A stretch of DNA of 64,000 nucleotides from NCBI GenBank assembly GCA_016716235.1, contig JADJWS010000001.1:1736001-1800000 (forward strand), written 5' to 3'. Position numbers and translations under genes: made by a program. Of this stretch, positions 42,983-50,471 are shown in pieces. Source of the stretch: Candidatus Defluviilinea gracilis (GTDB lineage Bacteria > Chloroflexota > Anaerolineae > Anaerolineales > Villigracilaceae). A model generated the notes under the pieces. That model was not told the origin of the DNA. It searched no databases and saw nothing but the letters and a program-made list of their open reading frames with translations. How positions within the stretch are numbered: position 1 is the stretch's first letter; each line of letters begins with the position of its first letter.

Positions 42983-44325
42983 CCGACGCAAAACGCCCCT
43001 TGAAAGTATTTTTATGCCATGCCTCCGCGGACAAGCCGAAGGTGCGCGAGTTGTACCGCACCCTGAAGCGACGCGGCGTGCAACCGTGGCTGGACGCGGA
43101 GGATTTGATCCCTGGGCAGAATTGGGAAGTGGAGATACCCAAGGCGTTGCTTTCCTCGGATGCGATCATCATTTGCCTTTCTCCCAACTCCGTGGACAAA
43201 GAGGGATATGTTCAAAAAGAGATCAAGTTCGCGCTGGACAAGGCAATGGAAATGCCCGAGGGACGCATCTTCATCATCCCTGCGCGGCTGGAAGATTGCG
43301 ACCTGCCTTTTGGTTTGAAAAAATACCAGACAGTGAATTTGTACGAAAAGGCGGGTTACACAAAGTTGATGCAAGCGCTCAAACTGCGCGCCTCACAACT
43401 GGAACGCGCGATAGTGGAATTGCCAAAAAAGGGAGAAACGACCGCTGAGATAAAAAAGGTTGTTGAAGAAAAGAAACCTCCCGAACCGAAAGAAGAAAAG
43501 GCTGAAATTAAGACACCGAAGCCTTCACAAGATAAAGTTGGTGTTGGTGGTGATGTTTCTGATAGTGTGATCGTTTCAGGCAGTGGCAATGTGATCAACA
43601 TTGGCGAACAGAAAAAAACTGAGCCTGAAAAACAGCAACCCAAGAAAACAAAACCGTCACACAAGCCGAATACAGCAGTCATTGTTGCTTTGATTGGTTT
43701 GGCTGGTACAATTATTGCCGCGTTGCTTGGCTCGCCGATAGTTGAAGAATGGTTTCCTCTCGCACCCTCTGCAACCGAAACAATAACGGTCACTGCTACA
43801 TTGACATCTCGCCCAGCCACTCCATCGCCAACAGTGACATTTGCCCCTGAACCAAAATTCACAATCGTAGACCCACAAGAGGTATTGGAAATAGCTCCAA
43901 GTTTGAGAACTTTGGGGCAATTGGCTGTTGAGAAATATTCAACAGAAGAGCGAAACAGAATCAATAGTACATTACCTTTCACGGTTAACTCGACTACTGA
44001 TGTTCCGATTCTTTGGCGCTGGTTTTGGTGTGCAGTGACCGACGAGGTGTTGGAGCAAAACATGACAAAGATCAGCATCATCTTTGATGCGGATGGTCAG
44101 GTGATTCCGCAGGAACAGCTAGCAACAGTCATATTTGAGAATTCTGATCCCATCTATGAAGGTTGGAAGTGTCGGACTTACGAGACCGTCATGCGAGATT
44201 GGAAGCCAGGGACTTACGTATTTACTCAGACGATGACCATTTCACAGGCAATTAACGATGGCAGAGAAACATTCGAGGCAGGCTATAAGATTTACGAATA
44301 TACTGTGAATATATCAGCCGAGTAA
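42979..44325 (+). CDS. TIR-domain transmembrane protein
   Basis: A 448-residue protein. Residues 8-135 are a bacterial TIR domain: KVFLCHASADKPKVRELYRT, then WLDAEDLIPGQNW, and the probable catalytic E81 in YVQKEIKFALD. A basic, Pro- and Lys-rich linker leads to GGDVSDSVIVSGSGNVINIG (190-209), a motif also seen in other TIR and NACHT proteins of Chloroflexota and cyanobacteria. A single transmembrane helix follows (TAVIVALIGLAGTIIAALLG, 232-251), and then a probably extracytoplasmic beta-rich domain. Base composition drops in GC after about 43430, so the 3' part looks acquired separately. NAD cleavage or NAD-based signalling is expected from the family. Confidence 0.82.
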   Translation: MTDAKRPLKVFLCHASADKPKVRELYRTLKRRGVQPWLDAEDLIPGQNWEVEIPKALLSSDAIIICLSPNSVDKEGYVQKEIKFALDKAMEMPEGRIFIIPARLEDCDLPFGLKKYQTVNLYEKAGYTKLMQALKLRASQLERAIVELPKKGETTAEIKKVVEEKKPPEPKEEKAEIKTPKPSQDKVGVGGDVSDSVIVSGSGNVINIGEQKKTEPEKQQPKKTKPSHKPNTAVIVALIGLAGTIIAALLGSPIVEEWFPLAPSATETITVTATLTSRPATPSPTVTFAPEPKFTIVDPQEVLEIAPSLRTLGQLAVEKYSTEERNRINSTLPFTVNSTTDVPILWRWFWCAVTDEVLEQNMTKISIIFDADGQVIPQEQLATVIFENSDPIYEGWKCRTYETVMRDWKPGTYVFTQTMTISQAINDGRETFEAGYKIYEYTVNISAE

Positions 44326-44482
44326 AACTTTCCAGAACAAAATCAACCTCCCCCGTAGCGTGAACCGCATTTCAAACGATGGACGATAAACCACAGCCAA
44401 CGGTCAATCGTCCATTGTCTTTTTCATCAGTTATAATCCCCTCACCCAAAACTGATCACTAATCACTAATCACTGATAACTC
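44326..44482. other. Spacer before glyQS with repeat arms and TATAAT
   Basis: ACGATGGACGATAAACCACA pairs with CAATCGTCCATTGTC. TATAAT lies at 44432-44437, but no -35 is at proper spacing. CACTAATCACTAATCACTGA, a 7-bp array, ends directly at the gene start. Confidence 0.55.
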
Positions 44483-47400
44483 ATGTCTTCAACTTTCCAA
44501 TCCATCATCCTCAACCTCCAATCCTTCTGGGCATCGCACGGATGCCTGATCACCCAGCCCTACTACACCCAAGTCGGCGCAGGGACGATGAACCCGTCCA
44601 CCTTCCTGCGCGTGCTCGGACCCGAACCGTGGAATGTGGCGTACGTCGAGCCGTCTGTCCGCCCCGATGACGGGCGTTATGGCGAGAACCCGAATCGCTT
44701 TCAGAAGCACACGCAGTTTCAAGTCATCCTCAAGCCCGATACAGGAAATCCGCAAGAGTTGTATCTCGACTCGCTCAAGGCGCTCGGCATTGACCCGCGT
44801 CAGCACGACATCCGCTTTGTGGAGGACAACTGGGAACAGCCCGCCATCGCCGCGTGGGGTTTGGGTTGGGAGGTCTGGCTCGACGGGCAGGAGATCACGC
44901 AGTTCACCTACTTCCAGCAGATGGGCGGCGTGGCGCTCAACCCCGTCTCGGTCGAGATCACCTATGGGCTTGAACGCATCCTCATCGCGCTCAACAACGC
45001 CAAAGCCATCTGGGACGAAGAGTGGGGCGCAGGCGTCACCTACGGCGAGATCATCCGCCGCGAAGAGTTCGAACATTCCAAATATTATTACGAAGTCGCC
45101 GACGTCGAGCGTGCCCGTCAGATGTACGATCTTTTCTCCGCCGAAGCCGACGCCTGTCTCGCGCAAGGTTTGCTCGTTCCCGCGCACGATTATGTCCTCA
45201 AGTCCTCGCACACCTTCAACATCCTCGACGCCCGCGGCGCGATCTCTGTCGCCGAACGTCAGGCGTTTTTCAGACGGATGCGCGAACTCGCCCGCCGCGT
45301 CGCGGAGGGATATGAGGAACAGCGCAAAGAGTTGGAGTATCCGCTCTTGAAAGAGAGTCAAAAGTCAAAGGTTACAGGTCAAAACCTTCCTGCGACTTTC
45401 GACCTTCGACCTTCGACCTTCGTTTTGGAAATTGGAGTTGAGGAACTCCCCGCCGCCGATGTGGACTCCGCCCAAGCGTATCTCGTAACTCGCATCCCGA
45501 ATCTCCTCGACGAACTTTATCTTGAACACGAAAATATCCGCATCTACGCAACCCCGCGTCGACTCGCCATTGCGGTTGATTCACTTTCCCCGACTCAGCC
45601 CGACCGTGAAGAGGAGGTCAAAGGTCCCCCCGCGGATAAAGCCATCGTACGACAAACTTCCAGTTTGTCTGCGGGTCAAACTGGAAGTTTGACTTACACT
45701 CAAGCGGCGATTGGCTTTGCAAAGAAAAACGGAATCAACGTCGAAGACCTCCAAGTCCGCGAACACGCGCAAGCGGGGGGCAAATACGTTTTCGCCGTCG
45801 TCAAACAAAAGGGACGCCCGACTCCCGAAGTGTTAGCCGAAGCGTTGCCGAAACTCATCGCTGAAATCAAATTTGAAAAATCCATGCGCTGGAATGATTC
45901 AGGCGTTTCATTCTCGCGTCCGATTCGCTGGTATGTGGCATTGTTCGGTGATATGGTCATTCCGTTTGAATATGCAGGCGTGGTTTCAAGCAACACCTCA
46001 CGCGGACTTCGCCCATACGACTCTCCCGAAATCAAAATCCCCTCGGCAGATAAATACTTCGGTATTATCCGTGAAGCAGGAATCATCCTCGATAAAGAAG
46101 AACGCAAAGCATCCATCGTGGAGCAGGTCAAACAAGCCGCGTCGCTGGTCGGTGGGGAAGCGCTCATCGAAGATGGACTGCTCAACGAAGTCGCCAACCT
46201 CATCGAAATGCCCACCGCCGTCATGGGCGGATTCTACGATGAATTCCTCTCATTGCCGCGTGATGTGCTGATCTCGGTGATGAAGAAACACCAGAGATAC
46301 TTTCCAGTCCAGTCAAAAGTCGAAGGTCAAAAGTCGGGCGACCCTTCGATCTTCGACCTTCGACCTTCAACCTTGCTCCCGCACTTCATCGCCATCCGCA
46401 ACGGAGACGACATCGGCGTGGACATCGTCCGTCAGGGCAACGAACACGTTTTGAGCGCGCGCTTCACCGACGCCAACTTCTTCGTCCGCGAAGACCTCAA
46501 ACTCAAACTGGAAGAGTTCCGCCCAAAACTCGCCTCGTTGACCTTCCACACCAAACTCGGCTCGATGCTCGATAAATCGGACCGCATCCTGAAACTTGGC
46601 GCGGAGATCGGCGCGTTGTTAGGATATCAAGGCGACTTGAATACGATCAAGCATCTCGGACGCGCCGCGTATCTTTGTAAAGCAGACCTTGCAACGCAAA
46701 TGGTTACCGAAATGACATCGTTGCAAGGAATCATCGGCGGTGAATATGCACTGCGGAGCGGAGAGGCTCCAGAGGTGGCGCAAGCGATCGCCGAACAATA
46801 TCAAACCGCGCCGCGTTCGAAGATCGGTTTGGCGGTTGCGCTGACTGATCGAATCGATTCACTCGTCGGGCTTTTTGCCGCAGGGTTGGCTCCCACAGGC
46901 GCGAAAGACCCGTTTGGCTTGCGCCGCGCCGCCATTGGGATTGTCCAACCGTTGATCGAACATGATATCGCTGTTGACCTTGCGCTAGCGGTGAAGCGTT
47001 CGGCGCTGACACAGCCCATAAAGGTCGACGATGGCACCCAAAATACTATTTTGGAATTCATCGCTGGTCGTTTATCTGTTGTCTTGAAAGACGCTGGTTA
47101 CAAGCACGATGTGGTCGAAGCCGTGCTTGCGGAGCAGTCCGCCAACCCTGCGGCGTCCGCTCGGGCGGTGAAGCAACTTCAAGCGTGGGTCGGACGCGAG
47201 GACTGGTCCACGATCCTGCCCGCGTTTGCGCGTTGTGTCCGCATCACGCGCGATCAGGAAAAGACATTCAAAGTCACCGAGAAAGCCTTTGTCGAAAAAG
47301 AAGAAAAAGATTTGTTCGCCGCGTTCCAGAAAACTGTCAAACATCAACCATCAACTGTGGACGAACTATTCGAGATCGTCGTCAAACTAACCCCATCCAT

Positions 47401-47533
47401 CAACGCGTTCTTTGATAAAGTGTTGGTGATGGCAGATGACAAGAAATTGCAGGAGAATCGTCTCGGCTTACTGCAACAAATCGCCGTGCTATCAAAAGGC
47501 ATCGCCGATCTGAGCAAACTCGAAGGGTTCTAA
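44483..47533 (+). CDS. glyQS: Glycyl-tRNA synthetase, fused alpha and beta subunits
   Basis: A 1016-residue protein charging tRNA-Gly. Residues 1-290 are GlyQ (LQSFWASHGCLITQPYYTQV, MNPSTFLRVLGPEPWNVAYV, ITYGLERILIALN). Residues 315-1016 are GlyS (LEIGVEELPAADVDSAQAY, then the core FIAIRNGDDIGVDIVRQGNE and KADLATQMVTEMTSLQGIIG, with the anticodon-binding end). Three stretches look foreign to the family: the linker (about 291-315), an insertion at 386-405 (RQTSSLSAGQTGSLTYT) and another at 609-630 (VEGQKSGDPSIFDLRPST). All three are encoded by repeat DNA of the kinds found between genes. Fused GlyQS is known in some bacteria; the repeat-encoded parts are the surprise. Confidence 0.93.
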   Translation: MSSTFQSIILNLQSFWASHGCLITQPYYTQVGAGTMNPSTFLRVLGPEPWNVAYVEPSVRPDDGRYGENPNRFQKHTQFQVILKPDTGNPQELYLDSLKALGIDPRQHDIRFVEDNWEQPAIAAWGLGWEVWLDGQEITQFTYFQQMGGVALNPVSVEITYGLERILIALNNAKAIWDEEWGAGVTYGEIIRREEFEHSKYYYEVADVERARQMYDLFSAEADACLAQGLLVPAHDYVLKSSHTFNILDARGAISVAERQAFFRRMRELARRVAEGYEEQRKELEYPLLKESQKSKVTGQNLPATFDLRPSTFVLEIGVEELPAADVDSAQAYLVTRIPNLLDELYLEHENIRIYATPRRLAIAVDSLSPTQPDREEEVKGPPADKAIVRQTSSLSAGQTGSLTYTQAAIGFAKKNGINVEDLQVREHAQAGGKYVFAVVKQKGRPTPEVLAEALPKLIAEIKFEKSMRWNDSGVSFSRPIRWYVALFGDMVIPFEYAGVVSSNTSRGLRPYDSPEIKIPSADKYFGIIREAGIILDKEERKASIVEQVKQAASLVGGEALIEDGLLNEVANLIEMPTAVMGGFYDEFLSLPRDVLISVMKKHQRYFPVQSKVEGQKSGDPSIFDLRPSTLLPHFIAIRNGDDIGVDIVRQGNEHVLSARFTDANFFVREDLKLKLEEFRPKLASLTFHTKLGSMLDKSDRILKLGAEIGALLGYQGDLNTIKHLGRAAYLCKADLATQMVTEMTSLQGIIGGEYALRSGEAPEVAQAIAEQYQTAPRSKIGLAVALTDRIDSLVGLFAAGLAPTGAKDPFGLRRAAIGIVQPLIEHDIAVDLALAVKRSALTQPIKVDDGTQNTILEFIAGRLSVVLKDAGYKHDVVEAVLAEQSANPAASARAVKQLQAWVGREDWSTILPAFARCVRITRDQEKTFKVTEKAFVEKEEKDLFAAFQKTVKHQPSTVDELFEIVVKLTPSINAFFDKVLVMADDKKLQENRLGLLQQIAVLSKGIADLSKLEGF
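45353..45425 (+). repeat. AGTCAAA/GACCTTC heptamer inverted repeat encoding the GlyQ-GlyS linker
   Basis: AGTCAAAAGTCAAAGGTTAC and then TTTCGACCTTCGACCTTCG. The 7-bp arrays face each other as in intergenic copies (for example the window's last bases), but here all frames that would stop are avoided. Confidence 0.78.
45647..45703 (+). repeat. Palindromic insertion within glyQS
   Basis: GACAAACTTCCAGTTTGTC followed by GTCAAACTGGAAGTTTGAC: two hairpins in a row, in frame, giving QTSSLSAGQTGSLT. The layout matches the intergenic double-hairpin elements. Confidence 0.78.
46309..46378 (+). repeat. Second AGTCGAA/GACCTTC heptamer repeat inside glyQS
   Basis: CAGTCAAAAGTCGAAGGTCA followed by TTCGATCTTCGACCTTCGAC, read in frame. 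Nearly the same element as the linker at 45353. Confidence 0.76.
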
Positions 47534-47805
47534 TGACAACAAATTCTGAAATTGTTGAGCGAAACTTCGCCTTATCAAGACAAATTATGAGTTATTTGCT
47601 TGACCACCCAAAAGTATTTGAGGTCTTGCCTGATGATTTTGAATTGGTGATATTACCTGAAGATGATCAGGAGATCACCTTATTCAATCTCGAATTACTC
47701 AAGAAACATGGCAGGCAGAACAAGCCAGTTGTTTTGGCGCGAGTTAAATCAATTTCGGAAAAAATCACATCCGAACCAAGCATCTTTGTGCCGATTGCCG
47801 CTTAA
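47533..47805 (+). CDS. DUF5647-like small protein
   Basis: A 90-residue protein that starts on the last base of the glyQS stop codon (TAATG). It has VERNFALSRQIMSYLLDHPK and LPDDFELVILPEDDQEITLF, a layout I associate with DUF5647 proteins, which often lie next to PIN- or HicA-like genes. Function is unknown. The gene is clearly more AT-rich than its neighbours, a possible sign of transfer. Confidence 0.6.
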   Translation: MTTNSEIVERNFALSRQIMSYLLDHPKVFEVLPDDFELVILPEDDQEITLFNLELLKKHGRQNKPVVLARVKSISEKITSEPSIFVPIAA

Positions 47806-47853
47806 CAGGCGAACAAACTCGAAGGCTTCATAAATTAGGGATGCTTAAGAGTT

Positions 47854-47882
47854 TTGTCTAATCGGACATTGTTGGGTATAAT
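47854..47882 (+). promoter_or_regulatory. Promoter of the small secreted protein gene
   Basis: TTGTCT (47854-47859) and TATAAT (47877-47882) with a 17-bp spacer. The gene starts 87 bases downstream with a good AAGGAG. This is the best sigma-70-type promoter seen in the window. Confidence 0.6.
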
Positions 47883-47968
47883 CCCGTCATCGTCAAACGG
47901 GGATGCAACCAGCCAATTCGCGCATCGCTCTCTTCGTCAATGCAACGTCTTTTGAAAAGGAGAAAATC

Positions 47969-48229
47969 ATGTCCAAGTCAAAAGTTCGGATCGCTGTTTC
48001 CCTGTTGATCGGTATTGTGGTCGTTCTAGCGGTGTTTGCGACTGTGCAAGCGGCGGCATCGCGAGCCAGTCTGAGCGGGGAGCGAGCCTTCACCACCGCA
48101 GGCTTGTTGCCCGACATGAGCCACGTTCGGAGCGCGGGCTTCACTGGTCAACAGAACCTCAATTCATATAACGATAGTTCGTATCAAGGTGAAGGCGGTG
48201 GTTGCGACCACGACAGTCCAGACGATTAA
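47969..48229 (+). CDS. Small secreted protein, unknown function
   Basis: An 86-residue product. The N-terminus is a clear signal peptide: positively charged MSKSKVRIA, a hydrophobic run (VSLLIGIVVVLAVFATV) and a likely cleavage after QAAAS. The mature part is about 57 residues, Ser-, Gly- and Asp-rich, ending YQGEGGGCDHDSPDD with one cysteine and an acidic tail. AAAAGGAGAAAATC precedes the ATG. It has its own promoter and terminator, so it is an independently expressed unit. No family is recognised; an extracellular peptide or lipoprotein-like anchor is possible. Confidence 0.65.
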   Translation: MSKSKVRIAVSLLIGIVVVLAVFATVQAAASRASLSGERAFTTAGLLPDMSHVRSAGFTGQQNLNSYNDSSYQGEGGGCDHDSPDD

Positions 48230-48257
48230 CGTCAGTTGAAGTTCAAAGTTTATAGCA

Positions 48258-48288
48258 AGGGCAGGCAAATGTCTGCCCTTCTTCTTTT
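48258..48288 (+). terminator. Rho-independent terminator after the secreted protein
   Basis: AGGGCAG (48258-48264) and CTGCCCT (48273-48279) form the stem, followed by TCTTCTTTT. Confidence 0.75.
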
Positions 48289-48313
48289 AATGTGTCAAAC
48301 TCTCGATTGCGTC

Positions 48314-48319
48314 TATAAT
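48314..48319 (+). promoter_or_regulatory. -10-like TATAAT upstream of dnaG
   Basis: A consensus -10 lies 46 bases before the dnaG ATG. The only candidate -35, TGTCAA, sits at an imperfect 15-bp spacing. A 7-bp-period repeat (TTACTAATCACTGATAACTG) lies between it and the gene. Confidence 0.4.
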
Positions 48320-48364
48320 TCAGCCACTGCTTACTAATCACTGATAACTGTTTACTTCAACCCC

Positions 48365-50320
48365 ATGTCCACCATTGATGAAATCAAATCCAAAATAGAC
48401 ATCGTTGACCTCGTCTCGGAGGCGGGAGTCAAACTGCGCCACGCGGGGAAGAATTACACGGGGTTCTGCCCGTTTCACGATAACAAACATTCGCCCGCGT
48501 TCGTCGTCTGGCCCGAGACGGGGACGTGGCGATGCTTCGGTCAATGCAACGAGGGCGGCGACATCTTCAAGTTCGTGATGAAGCGCGAGGGGTTGGATTT
48601 CAAAGAGGCTCTGCAAAAACTCGCCGCGCGCGCAGGCGTGGAATTAAAAGAATACCAGCGCGAAACGCCTGAGCAAAAAGAAGCGTATGAAAATCTCCGC
48701 AAGTTGTTGGAAGATGCGATCATTTATTATCGGACTCATCTGTTCAACAACAAGGATATTCTCGATTACCTCCGCACAAAACGCAGATTGACCGACTCAA
48801 CCATCGAAACATTCGGCTTGGGTTACGCACCCGCAGGCTACGACAACCTCCTCAAACATTTCACCCAACGCGGTTACACCGAACAAGACTTAATTGATTC
48901 GGGTATGCTCTCCGTCCGCGAATCGGAATCTCAAGTCTCCAATCTCCAGTCTCGTTCTTTCGACCGCTTCCGCAACCGCATCATGATTCCCATCCGCGAC
49001 GAGCAGGGACGCATGGCGGGATTCGGCGCGCGCATCGTGGACCCGAACGACGTGCCGAAATTTTTGAACTCGCCCGAAACGCCGATCTTCTCAAAAGGAC
49101 GCCTGCTCTACGGGCTGGATCGCGCGCGCAAACCGATTCGGACTGCCGACCAAGCGGTCATCGTCGAAGGCTATCTCGATGTCATTGCCTTGCATCAGGC
49201 GGGATACGAAAACGTCGTCTCGCCAATGGGCACCGCGTTGACCGAAGACCAGATGCGACTGTTGAAAAAATTCACGCGGCGGATCGTCCTCGCGCTTGAT
49301 CCTGACACCGCAGGACAGAAAGCCGTGCTACGCGGACTCGACGCGGCGCGTTCAGCCATGGATAAAGAAGGGGAGTTGGGATTTGATGCGCGTGGATTAC
49401 TAAAAAATGAGTCGCGTTTGCAAGCAGACTTGCGCGTGGCGACCATGCCTGATGACCTCGATCCTGATGAGATCGTCGCGCGCGATAAAGATGAATGGAA
49501 GAAGTTGATCGAAGGCGCGAAGCCCATCGTCACGCATGTGATGGAGACTCTCGCGGCGGGACAAAATATCAACGACCCGAAGGTGAAGAATGGTATCGCC
49601 GCGCAGGTGCTTCCTTTAATTGAAGACTTGCCCAACGCGTTGGAACGCGACACGTATCGTCAGGCGTTGGCGCGGATGCTGAGAGTGGATGAACGTTCAC
49701 TACTGGCGACGCAGGCTCAAGGCGGCGTACTGAGCGGGTCGAAGTATCCGCGAGTGAGGCGACCGAGGCAGGTTGAGAAGATTGAAGTCCGCGAATCCGT
49801 ATCGCCTGTCACAGTGTCGGTTTCGTCCAGTAAAGCGGTCGAGGAATATGTGATCGGCGTGTTGTTCAGAAAGCCCGAGTTGTTGTATCGGCTGGATCGG
49901 TCGTTGCAGGAGTTCGGCTTGATCGCGTTGACCGCCGAAGATTTTGACTATACCGACAATCAGTTGTTGTTCGGGTTGATCCGCGAGTCGGTGGAGCAGG
50001 ATAAAACGGAGCATCACGATTTTGTGGTGGAGGCGTTGCCCGAGTCTCTGCAGGCGCGTTCGCGCGAGTTGGTGAAAGAGGCGGAGAGGCAAAAACAGTT
50101 GGATGAAAAATTGCTCGAGGAATTATTGCGCGGCGTGATCAAGTTGCGGCGGGTGGCGGCGGGGGAGAACATCAACCAGTTGCGGTTTTTGCAGGAAGAG
50201 GCGCACGAGAGCGGGGATGCGCGCGCATCGTCGTATCAGGACTTGGTGTTACAGCATACGCGGCTGTTGCGCGACCTGGATCAGGCGCACCGAAAAATGG
50301 CGGTCAAAAGGTTGGAATAA
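48365..50320 (+). CDS. dnaG: DNA primase
   Basis: A 651-residue primase that lays RNA primers for replication. The CHC2 zinc finger is YTGFCPFHDNKHSPAF with CFGQCNEGGDIFKFVM. The catalytic core has FGLGYAPAGYDNLLKH and DRFRNRIMIPIRDEQGR, and the TOPRIM domain has VIVEGYLDVIALHQAGY and ALDPDTAGQKA. A helicase-binding C-terminal domain follows. At residues 184-199 the sequence SESQVSNLQSRS interrupts the loop before DRFRNRIM. It is encoded by a 7-bp-period repeat and looks inserted. The sigma factor gene follows, as in the classical macromolecular synthesis operon. Confidence 0.95.
   Translation: MSTIDEIKSKIDIVDLVSEAGVKLRHAGKNYTGFCPFHDNKHSPAFVVWPETGTWRCFGQCNEGGDIFKFVMKREGLDFKEALQKLAARAGVELKEYQRETPEQKEAYENLRKLLEDAIIYYRTHLFNNKDILDYLRTKRRLTDSTIETFGLGYAPAGYDNLLKHFTQRGYTEQDLIDSGMLSVRESESQVSNLQSRSFDRFRNRIMIPIRDEQGRMAGFGARIVDPNDVPKFLNSPETPIFSKGRLLYGLDRARKPIRTADQAVIVEGYLDVIALHQAGYENVVSPMGTALTEDQMRLLKKFTRRIVLALDPDTAGQKAVLRGLDAARSAMDKEGELGFDARGLLKNESRLQADLRVATMPDDLDPDEIVARDKDEWKKLIEGAKPIVTHVMETLAAGQNINDPKVKNGIAAQVLPLIEDLPNALERDTYRQALARMLRVDERSLLATQAQGGVLSGSKYPRVRRPRQVEKIEVRESVSPVTVSVSSSKAVEEYVIGVLFRKPELLYRLDRSLQEFGLIALTAEDFDYTDNQLLFGLIRESVEQDKTEHHDFVVEALPESLQARSRELVKEAERQKQLDEKLLEELLRGVIKLRRVAAGENINQLRFLQEEAHESGDARASSYQDLVLQHTRLLRDLDQAHRKMAVKRLE
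48920..48956 (+). repeat. TCTCAAG/TCTCCAA heptamers inside dnaG
   Basis: TCTCAAGTCTCCAATCTCCA then GTCTCGTT: four 7-bp units in frame within the primase coding region. Confidence 0.65.
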
Positions 50321-50330
50321 TAAAAGGCTT

Positions 50331-50416
50331 TTTAACCACAAAGGACACGAAGTACACAAAGTTTTTAAAACTTTAGGGTTTAAACCTTCGTGACCTTTGT
50401 GTACTTCGTGGTAAAA
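50331..50416. repeat. CACAAAGGACACGAAG hairpin repeat between dnaG and sigma factor
   Basis: Left arm CCACAAAGGACACGAAGTAC; right arm ACCTTCGTGACCTTTGTGTA, closed by TTCGTGGTA. The loop contains TTTTTAAAACTTTAGGG. Confidence 0.78.
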
Positions 50417-50471
50417 ACGATTTTTCGTACTCGTAACAATCCAAGTGAGATGGCGTCTGGTAAATGGGACT

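Noticed and set aside
44489..45361. A 290-codon minus-strand frame opposite glyQ
   Set aside because: Shadow of glyQS.
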